Positions 1 to 12,550 of a stretch of DNA of 64,000 nucleotides are shown here, one piece after another (positions within the stretch are counted from its first letter, which is position 1; each line of letters opens with the position of its first letter). The stretch lies in NCBI RefSeq assembly GCF_014529535.1, contig NW_023503372.1, forward strand, positions 3,080,988 through 3,144,987, given 5' to 3'. A program made the position numbers and the translations under genes. Source of the DNA: Bradysia coprophila (lineage: Eukaryota; Arthropoda; Insecta; Diptera; Sciaridae). Below the pieces are notes generated by a model. The model was not told the DNA's origin. It saw only the letters and a program-made list of their open reading frames with translations, and did not search any database.

Positions 1-2709
1 TAACTCTGATAATAATAGTAACGGTAATGTCTTGTACAGATTTCTTGTTGATGACAATGTCGCTGAACTGGTTCATCCGAATGCATACACCTGCTATAGG
101 AGTAAATCAAATCCTAGCACAATAGATTTGGCTTTGGCTAAAGGTGTTAGAGCGACTAGTAGTAATATTACTGAGCTCAACCCTGACCATTGCCCCGTTC
201 AATACATTTTGAACATTGATGATGACTTATCATACGAGGCCCCCGTTAAACAATTTATGTACAATAAAGCAGATTGGGCTAGATTCATGGAAGTAGTTGA
301 CGATGGACTAAAATTGGGTACATTGATTGATTCCAATGACATTGATTGTTGCGTTGAGCATTTGACTGAAGTGATTGGAATTGCAATGGATGAGTCTGTA
401 CCTAAGAAGTGTTTTACTGGAAAGAACCATTTCTCACGACATTTGAGGGACTGCATTGCAGAGAAGAAAAGATTGAGGAGGGCATATTTTCGGCGAAAAC
501 TTAATGATGCCGGGTTGAAATTTGAAATTGATCGTTTGAACAAGTACATAAGGGCTAGTATTGATGCGAGGGACTCCCATATGCTTATGAATAAGCTGAA
601 GCAAATCAGACCAGACAGTAAAATGTTCAAAAATATCAATAAACTTTTGGGTGATAATAGAAAGACGGTGCCCGAACTGAAGGCAAGTGATGGCTCTCTA
701 ATTAGTAATCCATTCGATAAAGCTAACGCCATTGCTAAAGTATATGGCGACGTTCACCGACAGAATAGAGAAATGGGTGATCCTGATTTTGATGTAGTCG
801 TGTTGTCTGAGGTGAATTCGTTCTCTCAGTTGGTCGCGCAAAATTTATTTGAACCTCGATTGACAGACGCTGATGAAATCAGCCGTATTCTTAAAGGTAT
901 TAAAAACAAAAAGTCTAGTGGACCTGATGCTATTCCGAACGTTGTCCTGAAGAAACTTCCTGTTTCAGCACATGTACTTCTGGCTAAGTTGTTTAATTGT
1001 ATTCTGAGTTTGGGATACTACCCCAGTTCATGGAAGACAGCCCACGTTGTACCGATTCCGAAGCCGGGTAAACCGGCAAATGAGGCAAAGAATTTTAGAC
1101 CCATCAGTCTCTTAAATGGCCTGAGTAAAATCCTAGAAAAAGTTCTCTATGTTAGAATGCTAGAATACTGTGATGAAAATGATCTATTACCCAACAGCCA
1201 ATTCGGCTTTAGGAGCAAGCACTCCACCGTACATGCTCTCATAAGGTTATTCGAAGAAGCAATCATTGGTTTTAACGATCTCAAAGTGACAATAGCAGCA
1301 TTCCTGGACATAGAGAAGGCTTTCGACACGATGTGGATTGAGGGACTCATATATAAATTGATGAAGATGAACTTCCCAAATTATCTCATCAGAATTGTGT
1401 TTTCCTATCTCAAAGAACGGAGCTTTAGAGTTAAGTTGGGAGACCAGCTGTCTGACTCAGTATCTGTGAATGATGGGGTTCCACAAGGATCTATATTAGG
1501 TCCTTTACTCTTTATTATATTTATGATAGACCTCCCGACGCATATGAACACAACTCTAACAGTCTTTGCAGACGATACGAGCATTTTCTCAACTCGATTG
1601 TCGCATAGTAGAGCAAGATCAAATGTACAAAGCCACCTCGATAAGTTGCATAGATATTACCAAACCTGGAAAATTAAAGTGAATGTGCAAAAATCGGAAG
1701 CACTCTTCATTCAGAGATCAAACCGTTCGCGTATTGTCCGTGAAAACTCGTGTGCTATTTTAATGAATGGCACAAAAATCCCATTCAAGAACAGCGTCCG
1801 TTTTCTGGGTTATTATGTTCAATCGAACCTCAAGCATAACGAACATGTGAACAGAATGTTACTCAAGGTAAACACTGGGCTGCATAAACTGTATCCTATC
1901 ATGAAAGCGAATAATGGCATTTCACAAGATGTGAAGGTTAAAATCTATGTGACTATACTTAGACCGGTTCTCACCTATGCTGTGGCGGTTTGGCATACCT
2001 TACCAAAGTACTTAATTAAAAGGCTGAAGGTTTTTGAGAATAAATGCCTTCGTATGGCAATAAACTTCAGAAGGTCAAGAACGAATTATAAATTTATATC
2101 TACTGAGGAACTGCACAGAATTGCGAAAGTACCAAGACTCAACGTGTACTTATACAAATTGGCTAAAAATGTGCTTAGCAAGACCTATTTACATGATAAC
2201 ACTGTTATCAGTAAATTTGGTAATTTTTCAAACGAAAGAATCGCTAACTGTATTTACAAACCCCCTCACTCGCTGATAAGAGGCCTTGACTCTAAGCTGT
2301 TGTCTTTAGACACACGCGCATCTTGAAATTTTATTTCCCATTGACAATAATAATTATTGAAAATTAAGAATTTATTGGTTTCTTTCTACTTTGATTTGTT
2401 AACAACAGATTAGTTGTATCTCTAGGTTAAGTAATCCCCCCCCCTTCAAAAAAATAAGAATATTGATTGTTTTTATATACTTTTTTCAATCTATAAGGTG
2501 ATATGCCTACTGAAATTTCATTTTACAGAAAAAAATTTACTCTCTGAATTATCGAGTCCAAACACGAATCAAAATGTAGAAATCTCGAACATAAATTTGA
2601 AAAAGTCTGGATGACTGTAAATTTATTTTAACCTCAAATATTTATGTAAAAACTAATTGTGTACTTAATTTGATTGAATAAACTAAATATACAAAAAAAA
2701 AAAAAAAAA
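1..2709 (+). mobile_element. Jockey-like non-LTR retrotransposon (LINE), 5' part outside the window
   Basis: The reading frame is open from the first bases of the window to the stop at 2324-2326, so the copy is cut by the window edge. The first ~70 codons are the C-terminal end of an APE-type endonuclease, with a DLALAKG stretch followed by NPDHCPV, the usual SDH-type motif. A reverse transcriptase domain follows: FRPISLL, QFGFR, HST, AFLDIEKAFD, GVPQGSILGPLLF and the catalytic FADDTS near codon 515. About 350 bases of 3' UTR follow, with AATAAA just before an A-tract at 2692-2709, taken as the poly(A) tail. No stop or frameshift interrupts more than 2.3 kb, suggesting a young copy. Clade assignment rests on remembered motif spacing; a related clade such as CR1 is possible. 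Confidence 0.9.
2..2326 (+). CDS. LINE ORF2: endonuclease C-terminus plus reverse transcriptase (5' partial)
   Basis: This frame has no start codon in the window; it runs in from the left edge. Codons 1-75 match the end of an endonuclease/exonuclease/phosphatase domain. The RT palm and fingers lie around codons 290-560, and the catalytic aspartate pair is in FADDTS. The C-terminal 200 residues are Lys/Arg rich, contain conserved LTYAVAVWH (the usual LTYA.. element after the thumb), and show no zinc knuckle. The product would nick target DNA and prime reverse transcription on it. All motifs needed for RT activity are visible; the endonuclease N-terminus cannot be judged. Confidence 0.9.
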   Translation, partial: NSDNNSNGNVLYRFLVDDNVAELVHPNAYTCYRSKSNPSTIDLALAKGVRATSSNITELNPDHCPVQYILNIDDDLSYEAPVKQFMYNKADWARFMEVVDDGLKLGTLIDSNDIDCCVEHLTEVIGIAMDESVPKKCFTGKNHFSRHLRDCIAEKKRLRRAYFRRKLNDAGLKFEIDRLNKYIRASIDARDSHMLMNKLKQIRPDSKMFKNINKLLGDNRKTVPELKASDGSLISNPFDKANAIAKVYGDVHRQNREMGDPDFDVVVLSEVNSFSQLVAQNLFEPRLTDADEISRILKGIKNKKSSGPDAIPNVVLKKLPVSAHVLLAKLFNCILSLGYYPSSWKTAHVVPIPKPGKPANEAKNFRPISLLNGLSKILEKVLYVRMLEYCDENDLLPNSQFGFRSKHSTVHALIRLFEEAIIGFNDLKVTIAAFLDIEKAFDTMWIEGLIYKLMKMNFPNYLIRIVFSYLKERSFRVKLGDQLSDSVSVNDGVPQGSILGPLLFIIFMIDLPTHMNTTLTVFADDTSIFSTRLSHSRARSNVQSHLDKLHRYYQTWKIKVNVQKSEALFIQRSNRSRIVRENSCAILMNGTKIPFKNSVRFLGYYVQSNLKHNEHVNRMLLKVNTGLHKLYPIMKANNGISQDVKVKIYVTILRPVLTYAVAVWHTLPKYLIKRLKVFENKCLRMAINFRRSRTNYKFISTEELHRIAKVPRLNVYLYKLAKNVLSKTYLHDNTVISKFGNFSNERIANCIYKPPHSLIRGLDSKLLSLDTRAS

Positions 2710-5454
2710 TCATGCCAAAAATAAATTTCAATTGCTTGTGCAAATTATCCAGACATAATTCAATTGCCACTCTTTTCCCCCGACGACACACACAAAAATT
2801 GCATATACTTAGACGGTGCACCCCTCGAGTCAATTTTCTAAGCATTTTCATTTTAATAATAGTTTTACGTCCAAATTGCATTCGCAATAGGATTTATGAT
2901 TTAATCCTTTTACTGCATCAATGGAATTTATGATAATATTTTGAATGGGACACAAACAAAACAGAAGAAAAAAAAATTTCCTTAACCGAAAATTTGTGTA
3001 TTATTTATGCATGCTGTACGCGTTCGGGCCATAAAAATGTTTACGTTTCTATGATGGATTTTGGTGCATTGGAATTCTTTTTTTTTATTATATTTTATTA
3101 GTGAGTATTTTCTCGATATTGAGCGTACTCGTAGTTGCACGGGCATGTCAATACTTCTTCTTCATTTTTGTTAACACAATATATATCTTTTAGGGGTGAT
3201 AATTGGTTCTTAAATCAGGGGTTTATTAACTGAACAATGGGAAACAAAATTAGGGGTTTTAAAGGAAATAGATTCTATATGTATGCACACACGGAATACA
3301 ACGGAATACATGCCAATTTATTTGAGTTTTTTGTTGTTGTTTATTATTTCTCATATCGTTAAAACGGTGTGAAGGATTTGTGACACATTATGTTGAATAA
3401 CGTGATTTGGGAAAAGGGTTGTGCCGCTGATAAAAACCAACCAGTGTAACGCACTGTCAAAATACATAAATTATATTTCGGAAAAATAATCCGGTTTCGA
3501 TATTTTGTCACTTCCTTGTTTGGTAGATGTTTGTCAAACCAGAATTCAGAGTTTGAAAATTTTATCGAAAGATTTTTCTCAGGGTAAGTTGACGAGATAT
3601 TTTGGCTTTTGGCTATATCACTTACTCGGTGGGAATTTATTTTACGCACGATCACCCCCAAGACAGTTTTCTGAAAGACAATCATTATTTTTCCCACTTC
3701 ATCATTTTGAGAGCGCCAGAATTTTCACTTCGCTCTTCACAAATGTCTCATATAATACTAGAATTGCATTTGGAAACGACCATCAGTATTATGACGATTA
3801 AATCTTCTACTTCATTTGTTTAGCATTATCGCTTTTGATGCAAAATCTTTTACTACTTTCGTTTCCTATGTAATTGTCGATAATAAATGCCTAGCCGTTT
3901 CTAAAAGTTTACTTATCTATTCCAAATTACAAATCATAGTCATGAACTTAGAGGAATTTTACATATCACAGCCACTGAAGCACAAGATGTTTTTGTAAAT
4001 TTGTAAGAAAATTTAGTCGATTATCCAGTATATTGACATGGGCAGTTCAAGTGTCAGGTGAATTACTTATGTAATCAAGTATTTTAAGGAAGCAAAAATG
4101 AGAAATTTAATCTGCCACGAATCTCAATGTACTTTCGAATTGGTTTAGCCTTCATTAATTCAATATTCCTTTTCATAGTCCCATTCATTTAAAAGGAGTC
4201 TCACAAAAAAAAATTTAAATACTTTTTCAAACAGTGAAATGAATTGTAAAGAAACAAATGCCAGAAAAATGCATTTCGCTGTTCAATGCTCTCCAACCAA
4301 ATCCATCTATATCGATTTGTCGAGACACAGTTGATTTCATTTCGTCAATGCAACCTTTCAAATCTTTTTGTTTAAATCATTCTTAAAGCTATAAATTCAA
4401 AACACTACGTGAACTCCGTAAAATTCCGTTACCAGCCAATTACTCATGTAGAAAAATAATCAATTTATATTCAGAACTTCAAAAAGGTTAAATACCTTTA
4501 CCGTAAAAATGCTGATGGGTTTACTTCCATCTACAGTAATTCATCCCGAAAGGTTAAAAAAGACATGTACCCATACCCATCGCCGAAAACTTTAAAATAT
4601 GTCCTCGTTGTGTTACACATAAAATGTGTTTGATTAGTCATTTGTTCCGATGAAAATCTGAAATTTAGATCATTTATCGTATTTACTGTGGGCTTAGGTA
4701 ATACCATTTTACATGAATTATATGAAAATATATTTGCATTACCTATCCGAAATGGAAGGTCGACGCATAGCATACCATAAATTGTGTGTACCATAGAGAA
4801 ACGTATCAACCGAAAAAAAAAATGTGTAGCAACGACATTAATATTACCGAATATAAATACGGTACACAACAAAATATTAAACTTCTTTAAATTACCGTAC
4901 CCCATGTCTTATAAATAAAAGTAAAAATCACACCTGGTGAGACATTTATAACGTCTACGGTAGAGAAAAAAAAAAATTTGGTCTACATATGCGAGTTGGT
5001 TCATCAGTGTTATAATAATGATTTTTTAAAGATTAATTTGAGGACATGTGTAAGCATTATAATGTGTGAGTTATATATGGCGTATGGGTAGAACTTAAAG
5101 GCATTTCGTATTTTAATAAATGGTTAGATTACACTATGTTGTATATGACAATATGACGATATTATTCATGAATCAAGAAAAATTGCACGTCGTTATTTGA
5201 TAAGACCGGCCGTCTACTTTTGTCAGTTTAACATTCGCGAAAAAAAATTCGGAATTTCAGCTGTTTAATAGACATATCAAGGTGTATCACGTCTTACAAA
5301 ATTTAAAAATCCGAATGTCGTTGATTACTATTCCAAAATTCGGTGTATCGAAAGTTATCATTTGAAATTCAAAGTAACTTTCGCTTCTGATTCTTATTTG
5401 TAATTCGTTCGGTTAAACTGTGAAGCTTTTGGTCTCCAAATCGTCGATATTAGG

Positions 5455-5626
5455 GTCTAATATTGAGAATTATTTCAGTAAATTTCACCAAATTTGGTGA
5501 ATTTTTTATAGACGTTTGGTGACATAACTAAACTTGTTGAAATTTTTAGTTATTTTTCGTAAATTTTGTAGTGAAATTTGGTGAATTTTTTAGTTAAATT
5601 TAGTGAAATATTTCTCAATATTAGAC
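5455..5626. repeat. 172 bp inverted-repeat element (MITE-like)
   Basis: The ends are inverted copies: GTCTAATATTGAGAA at 5455 and its complement ending at 5626. The interior repeats short pieces of the type AAATTTGGTGAATTTTTTAG in both orientations, so the whole could fold on itself. I could not identify a target-site duplication. Confidence 0.55.
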
Positions 5627-6003
5627 TGCTATAATTCGCTGAATTTTCACTTTTCAAATTATTTCCATTTTACAACTGCATGCTCACAGGATACCGAATC
5701 GATGTTGTTTGTAACGTGTTTATGTTTACAAAACATTGTTTATGCCTCCGCAATGTGTATACTCAACGCAAACAATACAACCACTCCACCCATTTTGTTT
5801 CAAAACGAAAACACATCCATCCGTTTTTACCGAAAGTCTTAATAATATTCCTTGCATCAAAAGTTTAACGAACGTAAAGTTTCGTAACGTCTTTGCCACC
5901 TGGCATCTGTGGCTGTCGTATAATATTATTATTGTTACGACGACGATGTATCCTTATCAAAAAAGAAAGAACAAAAAATATAAATGCCTGTGTGTACACC
6001 AAT

Positions 6004-6370
6004 AGGCCTGCTCTGACTCCGGGGACTGTGGGATATTGGGCTCAATGAGGTGTTTTTCTGGTCCGGAAGGCTTAAATATTGGACCCATATCTTTTTTTAG
6101 AATTTTAAAAAATAGTTTAGGCATGGGGAGCGAGGCGTTTGTACAAATGTACGAAAGCGTTGGTTAGAAGAGAGGAGAATGATGGTGTATATCTTTTTTA
6201 CTCTTCTAACCAACGGTTTCGTACATTTGTACAAACGCCTCGCTCCCCATGCCTAAACTATTTTTTAAAATTCTAAAAAAAGATATGGGTCCAATATTTA
6301 AGCCTTCCGGACCAGAAAAACACCTCATTGAGCCCAATATCCCACACTCCCCGGAGTCAGAGCAGCCCTA
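6004..6370. mobile_element. Palindromic MITE with 10 bp target-site duplication (MULE-like)
   Basis: Two arms of about 168 bp (6004-6172 and 6201-6370) are near-perfect inverted copies around a 28 bp centre. The end motif is CTGCTCTGACTCCGGGGA. The element is flanked by the direct repeat GTACACCAAT at 5994-6003 and 6371-6380. Arms this long with a 9-10 bp duplication are typical of Mutator-like (MULE) non-autonomous elements. No coding sequence is present. High identity of the arms suggests a recent insertion or a maintained palindrome. Confidence 0.8.
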
Positions 6371-8894
6371 GTACACCAATCACTATGTTACATTAACCTC
6401 TCTTCAATTTATACGTATACGAGCCTCAAAATACAAGAAGGAAGAACAAGGTATAAAAGCTGAAGAAAAATTTTATATTTTTCTCTGATATAGGTATACG
6501 CACCACCGTATATTTTTGTCCTGTATTCGAATATTTTGTACCTTCAAGAGTTAATTTCATATACAAAAATCGACAATCGTTTTCATTAGGCACATTTATT
6601 ATACAAATTTAAGTTTTTATTTGCCATCTGCCGTTTTTTTTTCTCTTGAATTTTATGTTGTAACTTCTTATAATTTAAAAAAAATATTTATTGGAAGAAA
6701 AATGTATATTTCGTTGATGTTGTCGTATTCCTTCTGCATCTAATTGGAAAAGGATACCATACAATTCGAAATTCTTATCTGTCTTTTTCGATTTTACGAT
6801 GGTTTTACTTTAACAGGTGATACTTGAGTAAAATATTCCTTGTACACATTTTACCTATGGTATCAACGAACTCTTAATTTGTATATATAAAAAAGGATAA
6901 CGTACTGGCCGTAAATAAGAATTTGAAGATCTCCTTTGCACGCAACGGAGTATTTATTTGTTTGGAAGAATTTAATATGGATTTTGGGTTAGCATTTCGA
7001 ATATGATTCGTTCGTAGAACAACTCCGCATGATTTTCGGCATTTTTGTACTACACTTTCGTCAACATTTTTTGAAAGCATGGTGTGTCGTCCTTAGACAT
7101 ACAATGCCTGTTTTTGGTATTAAATTCCTAAAGATTCTGTAAAATTCTTTAAAGTTCGTTGAAAATTGTCAACAATTTCTGAAATATTTTCTAGTTCCTA
7201 GAGCATATTTACAGGAAGGTTCAGAAAGAACGTGAGAGCTCTTGAGTAGCTTTCTACTGACGACGTACAAAAAAACCTGCTTCAGCACTTCTTAGTTTTC
7301 AGGATGACTCCATACCAAGCAAATCTTCGGGAGTTACCTTGAGTTCAATTCTTTTACTTGTAGAATTTGTATTGTTTGAACATCGAAAGGACGAGTGGTG
7401 TCCCTGAAGAAAATAAACGACGAGCACTGTTCTTTTGGGTTAAAATATCAAAAATAGATGTCTAATGAAGTAATAGATTTCGTAAATTTTTGCGATCAAT
7501 CTGTTAAAAATACTTAGAAAAAACGAGGTAACAGATAAGATAATTACTTAGTTTGTGAAATATTTAGGTTGTTAGACTAACAAAGATGTAGTGACAGTTC
7601 TTGGAAAGTCAACTTTCTTCCCGCGAGCAAAATAATAAAAGTTTTGGGTCTCCTGCGAGAGCATTGCTCGCAAATATTGTCCACCAGCGTCCCACATGTC
7701 AGTTTACAAAACTCCAATGAACCTTACGAGTTCTACCTCTATCTATTTGTATTATGTTAATGACAAAACCATTCAAACAATCCTGTGCCTGTGGCAGTAT
7801 AAAAAAATGTCTTCGTTCCCGAAAGTTGTACTGACATCATCTAAAGTCTCAGAACTTAATGATTTGAAAAGTCGTACCTACATTTCTTGTAAATACTTAT
7901 ATTGGCTTAAGTTGGTACCTTTGACGTATTTTCGATAGAAATTTCGTGGATTCAGGGACAAACATCAGCCTTAGCGTGTCTTTCTATTTTATTCCACCCT
8001 TTAAAGCAAACAATTTGAATTTTTTTTTATTAATTACCCGTAAAGAAACGCTACAGATAAAATAAATACAGACTTTAAACCGCTTATTAAATGTCTGCAA
8101 TCAAACATTAACCTTCCTTCTTCAATAGATAGAATCGCGACACAATATACCCAACCGTATATAATCTGTATAAATACTGGAGCGTCTCTGATAAATGAGG
8201 ACGGAAAAAACCATTTTTTTTAAACTCTGCTCGTCGAATGAAAGATCCGGATGTCCTTTTTCGTCGACAAAAGAATATTATAAAAGAATGGTTGTATCAT
8301 AAATTTTCTGTTCGAATATCTTTGAAAGATACACATCATCATCAACATCCATCCAGATATATCAACCAAAATGGATATTGTTATATGTATTTTGATGATG
8401 TTTCGATGTACTCTCCATAGTTTCATAAATATATATCGTACACACATGGATATGGATGATGTGTACGACACCACATTATTTACAATATTAATTTCAATAG
8501 AAAATTTATTTTCTTTTCGCCATTTATTGCTTACAAATAATGTCTGATATTATTTGGGGTGGAATAAATTTGAAGAAATTTTTTTCTTCTTCCATTTTAC
8601 CTCTGCACCTTCGTTAAATCTTTCTACCTTCCATAAAAAGGGAGATTATGTTAGAGAAATCATTTCTATTCTTATAATACAGTTAATATTGTGAAATGAA
8701 ATTGTGCAAAAAAGACATTGAAATTGTTCTGCTTCATTTGTTCGAAATTTATGTTCGGTAACATCCAGGTGTGTTTACCTTACACATTCACTGCTCTTCG
8801 ATTTTATCGTTGCATTCGCTCACAGTATCTTCTTCTTTTAACGACATTTCTCTACAGCATCTTGATTTATCTATTTTTTTTTCTTTCTTTCCAG

Positions 8895-9214
8895 AAACAA
8901 TGTTCATGCAATCATCACCTTCCGTACTGGCCTGTTCCTGTATATGCGCTGCGACGCGCGGTATCAAAGCACCATCGGCCAAATTTTCGTTGCACGACGT
9001 TTGTCGGCTAACGCAATGCGATCCATTGGAAGTGGAGCTCACAGTTCGGCACATTGAGAATGTCGTTGCCAAAGAGACGGCAGCTATGCAAAAACAGTAT
9101 GGTCCAGTGAAAGTGCAACAATATCCGATACCAGGTAAAATGGCAACGGGCATGGATTGCGGAGAATTGGGACAACCCGAAACGCCAACAGATGTGCAGG
9201 ATGTTTATTTATAA
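8895..9214 (+). CDS. CycD: Cyclin D, terminal exon (C-terminal cyclin fold)
   Basis: A pyrimidine tract and CAG acceptor at 8892-8894 open a 3' terminal exon in phase 1; the stop is at 9212-9214. The protein segment MFMQSSPSVLAC, followed by a helix ending near RGIKAPSAKFSLHDV and then LTQCDP, matches the end of the second cyclin fold of D-type cyclins (KFISNPPSMVAAG and IKCDPDCL in vertebrate cyclin D1, from memory). The last ~45 residues are an unconserved tail. Cyclin D activates Cdk4 to drive growth and G1 progression. The cyclin box and any LxCxE motif would be in upstream exons, which I could not find in the 8.9 kb to the left, so they are probably outside the window. The region upstream of the acceptor is open in the same frame but is intronic in character. 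Confidence 0.75.
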
Positions 9215-10761
9215 TTTTGCGATAGAAATAATTCTTTTTTTTCCCTTGACTAAAAATACTTGGTTCGCCTCTGTTTTCTTTTTATTAAGTTCAATTGAAA
9301 CAGCATAAAGCCCCAGATTTAAAAAAAAATTTGCTTTAAAAAACTTTAGCTCAATTTTTAGATGAATTTTAGAGAAAAGAGAAAAAAATTGGTTGTGGAA
9401 GTAGGTGGAGTGATTGTAGCCCTATCTATAGCTGCAATATTCGTCTACATTAGTTTTAGCGAGAGGTTTACCGACATATAGACGGTCTTATTTCGAAGAA
9501 AAATGTTTTGAAATGTCCGCTGATTAAAACAGGAGTCATTTTGAACTTTCCTACCAAATTTTTGAAAATATTTTTTTTTAGCAAAATTTCGACGAAACAA
9601 TTTATCAAAATTAGGCAAAATTTTTGATTTTTATTTTTTTGGAAAACCTATTAAATTTTGAAAATAAACAAAGAATTATTCAAGCAAAAAAGAGGAAAAA
9701 ATTTAATTTTATGTTTTCGCTACAAATTCTAAGAAAATTCTAATTAAATCGATCTCAGTTGTTGAAAACATTTAAGTTTTTCTTTTGTAAAAAGTTAAGT
9801 TTCTTTTTATTAAAAAATATTAAGAATTTGATCTCAATACCAAAATTAGTTTTAAGTTTTTTTTTTTTCATTCATTCCAATGCATTTATACAACCCCAAC
9901 TGTCCGACAAAATTATTCTTTTTAGTTGAACCTTCAACATTTATTTGATTCGACCACATTATCGAAAAGTTTGTGTGCTATTCCCCTTTTTTTTCGTTCG
10001 TCACATATATCGGTACAACATTTAATTTTTATTTTATTTTTTTGTCATTTTTATTAATTTATTTAACCATTTTTTGTGTATGTTTTTATTTGGATTTTAC
10101 CTTATTACATGACATTGTTTTATATATGATTGTTAATCTAGTCTTAATCATTTAAAATAAAATAAAAAACGAAATTGTATTTAAGACGAGCTGAAGAAGG
10201 AGCCGAAACAAAAAAGAATGGTGTACGCGCGCTGCTGTGTAAGATTTCTTTGAATTATTTTTAAATTAATTTGATGAACGATTCATGAACAATTTTTATT
10301 GCATCGAAATGTGGATAGTTACAATTTTCATTTTATCTTATAACTTAATTTAATTGACATTACGCTGTAAATGGAGATTTTTAAAATGAATAAAAATAAA
10401 TCGAAGAAAAACGATATTTGCGTGTGTGTTCTCTATTTTATAATGTTCCCTGTTCAAATCACAAAAAACATACTGTGTTGACTCTGAAGAACATTGTACT
10501 AGACTCTCTACAAACCTACAATTTTCTAAGTGAGAAATTACAATAGTCTATGGTCATCATCACGAAAAACAAAACACAATTTACCATGGTCAATTCACGT
10601 TTTCCTAGTTTACCTAGAGACACCCTGAACTTCATCTTTATAATTCCCGAGAATTATTGCAATTACCTATAGGTAAAAACAAACATATCCAAGTATTGTT
10701 TTGCAGAGGTAAATACTTCCACTTTTTTTTAGTCTTAAAAATCGATGCAAGAGTTTGGTAA
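9215..10761 (+). other. Cyclin D 3' UTR with poly(A) signals, then unassigned sequence
   Basis: The stretch after the Cyclin D stop is very AT-rich and contains no plausible exon. Overlapping AATAAA hexamers lie at 10156-10166 and again at 10389-10400, giving 3' UTRs of roughly 0.95-1.2 kb. Beyond about 10.42 kb I see nothing I can name until the LTR-like segment at 10762. Confidence 0.45.
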
Positions 10762-10939
10762 TGTTGGGATCTTCTCAAGAATGGACACTACTTCGAATAA
10801 AATACAGATTTAGAGAAAAGAATAATTTAGTAAACTGAATTTCTCAAATGCACAATTTTGAATGAATATCTTTCTTCAGTATAAAACTACTATTGATCAT
10901 TAAAATCAATTTGATTGCTTTGATATAGCAGCTTTAACA
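10762..10939 (-). mobile_element. Copia-type 3' LTR remnant with polypurine tract
   Basis: On the minus strand a purine tract GAGGAGGAG sits next to a segment that begins TGTTAAAGC and ends CCCAACA, i.e. the TGTT...AACA ends usual for Ty1/copia LTRs. The LTR would be 178 bp. No gag or pol reading frame is adjacent, so this is at most a fragment. A ~35 bp segment inside it recurs imperfectly near 13883-13915. The assignment rests on end motifs only. Confidence 0.4.
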
Positions 10940-11089
10940 CTCCTCCTCAAACAAATTTATTTAAATGCCTAATATCGCCCCTCAAAAAAAGTCAACTAAT
11001 TCAATTTTGTCGTATAAAAATTCATCTGTATTTCGGGTGCCCAGTATGGCCAGTGCGGCACTGTATCAAGTGTTTCTTCTTCTTCTTTT

Positions 11090-11800
11090 TCAGCCTGTTT
11101 CTATCCACTGCTGGATGTAGGCCTCTCCAACTTCTTTCCATTTTGTACGATCCATTGCCATTTGCTGCCAGTTTATACCTGCAATATTCTTAATTCCGTT
11201 TGTCCATCTCTCTGGTGGTCTACCTATAGCTCGTCTTTTATATGGTCGCCAGTTCATGATCTTTTTGGTCCAACGTTCGTCTGTCCTTCTTGCAATATGT
11301 CCCGCCCAGCTCCATTTCAGAGATGCTATTCTTTCCATGACATCAACGACCCTGGTCTGTTGTCGAATCCATTGACTCGTCATTCTGTCTCTGAGTGTTA
11401 TTCCAAGCATACTCCGTTCCATGGCTCTTTGTGTCACTCTCAATTTATCTTCGGATGCTTTCGTTAAAGTTAACGTTTCCGCTCCATAAGTGAGCACTGG
11501 AAGGACACAAGTGTCGAAAACTTTGCGTTTCAGACTATTATTCATTTTGCTTTTGAAAATTAGTCTGAGTTTTCCGAACGCTGCCCATGCAAGACCAATC
11601 CTACGTCTTATTTCTGCAGTTTGGTTGTCCAGACCTAACTTCAGTTTATGTCCTAGATATACATAGCTGTCGACTCGTTCAATGACAGTGTCACCAACTT
11701 TGATTTCTCTATCGTCCCCGATGTTGGTCATGACTTTTGTTTTCGATAAGTTCATCTTGAGGCCAACTTTGCTCGCCTCTTCACTTAACTGTTGTAGCAT
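11090..11800 (-). pseudogene. LINE reverse transcriptase C-terminal fragment (largest intact piece)
   Basis: This 236-codon open piece covers the region after the catalytic FADD motif: an LxKTKVM segment, the thumb with YLGHKL, and the C-terminal segment common in insect endonuclease-reverse transcriptase LINEs. It has no own promoter or true start; the apparent start is an internal methionine. The preceding codons lie on the far side of the transposon insertion. It is a relic, not an expected host gene. Confidence 0.8.
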
Positions 11801-12550
11801 AAGCTGAGCCCACGGGCACTTTTAAGCTTTTCGAGTTCTTACACACTTTTTTTCTTCTGTTTATTCCAAGATCATTACTTTCCAAAAAGGTGTGTATAAT
11901 ACCTTTTTGCGAATACACACTATTTTAGTTTTCAACGCAAAGTGTGTAATGGTTACACACTTAACAGATAGTACTGAATCTATAAAGGGATTCTGCCAAA
12001 CAATTTAAGTGCAGAAATTCGTATTAGTTACTAAATTATAAAACCAAATTGATGCCGGAAGTGTGCTAAAATTTGGAATGAAAAGTCACTTGGGTGGATC
12101 AAACGCGTTACAAGGGCAACACTTTTATTTCTTCAATAAATGTTTGCTTCTTCCCCAATTCGCGATGTTCTTAATAAGAGTGCGTTGAAATTTCCTTTTC
12201 GGTTCATTCGAGCATTCATTAAAAATTCAAATTCTGAGGCACCTTCACGGCTTGAATATGGTTCGAAAGGAAGAACCCAGTTCTACAGATTTAGGTTTGA
12301 ATGAAACGATTCTAGTTAGAATTTAATATCTAGCTATTTGCAAAGAACTTGTAAAAAGAAAAGGAATTTTAAGAAACTAAGAAGTTTTCCGTCAACTCTG
12401 TGTCAGTTACAAAATGGTTGCACTGAAGTTTCGACGACATAAGAAACGGTGACTTTCTGAAGAAACAGCCAGTCCCTGAGGAAATGACGAGCAGTCAACG
12501 TTTCTTCAGGAACTCACTTTTTCTTGAGGAAGTCGTCGATTCTTCTCGCT

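Larger units (their letters stand above)
2710..8894. other. Gene-free stretch, presumably intron of Cyclin D
   Basis: I find no exon with recognisable protein similarity here. The stretch is AT-rich with short homopolymer runs. It holds two inverted-repeat elements (5455-5626 and 6004-6370, listed separately) and one copy of a dispersed repeat near 7458-7560. Since the next gene on the + strand starts with an internal or terminal exon at 8895, the stretch and the LINE to its left may lie within a large Cyclin D intron. That is inference. Confidence 0.5.
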
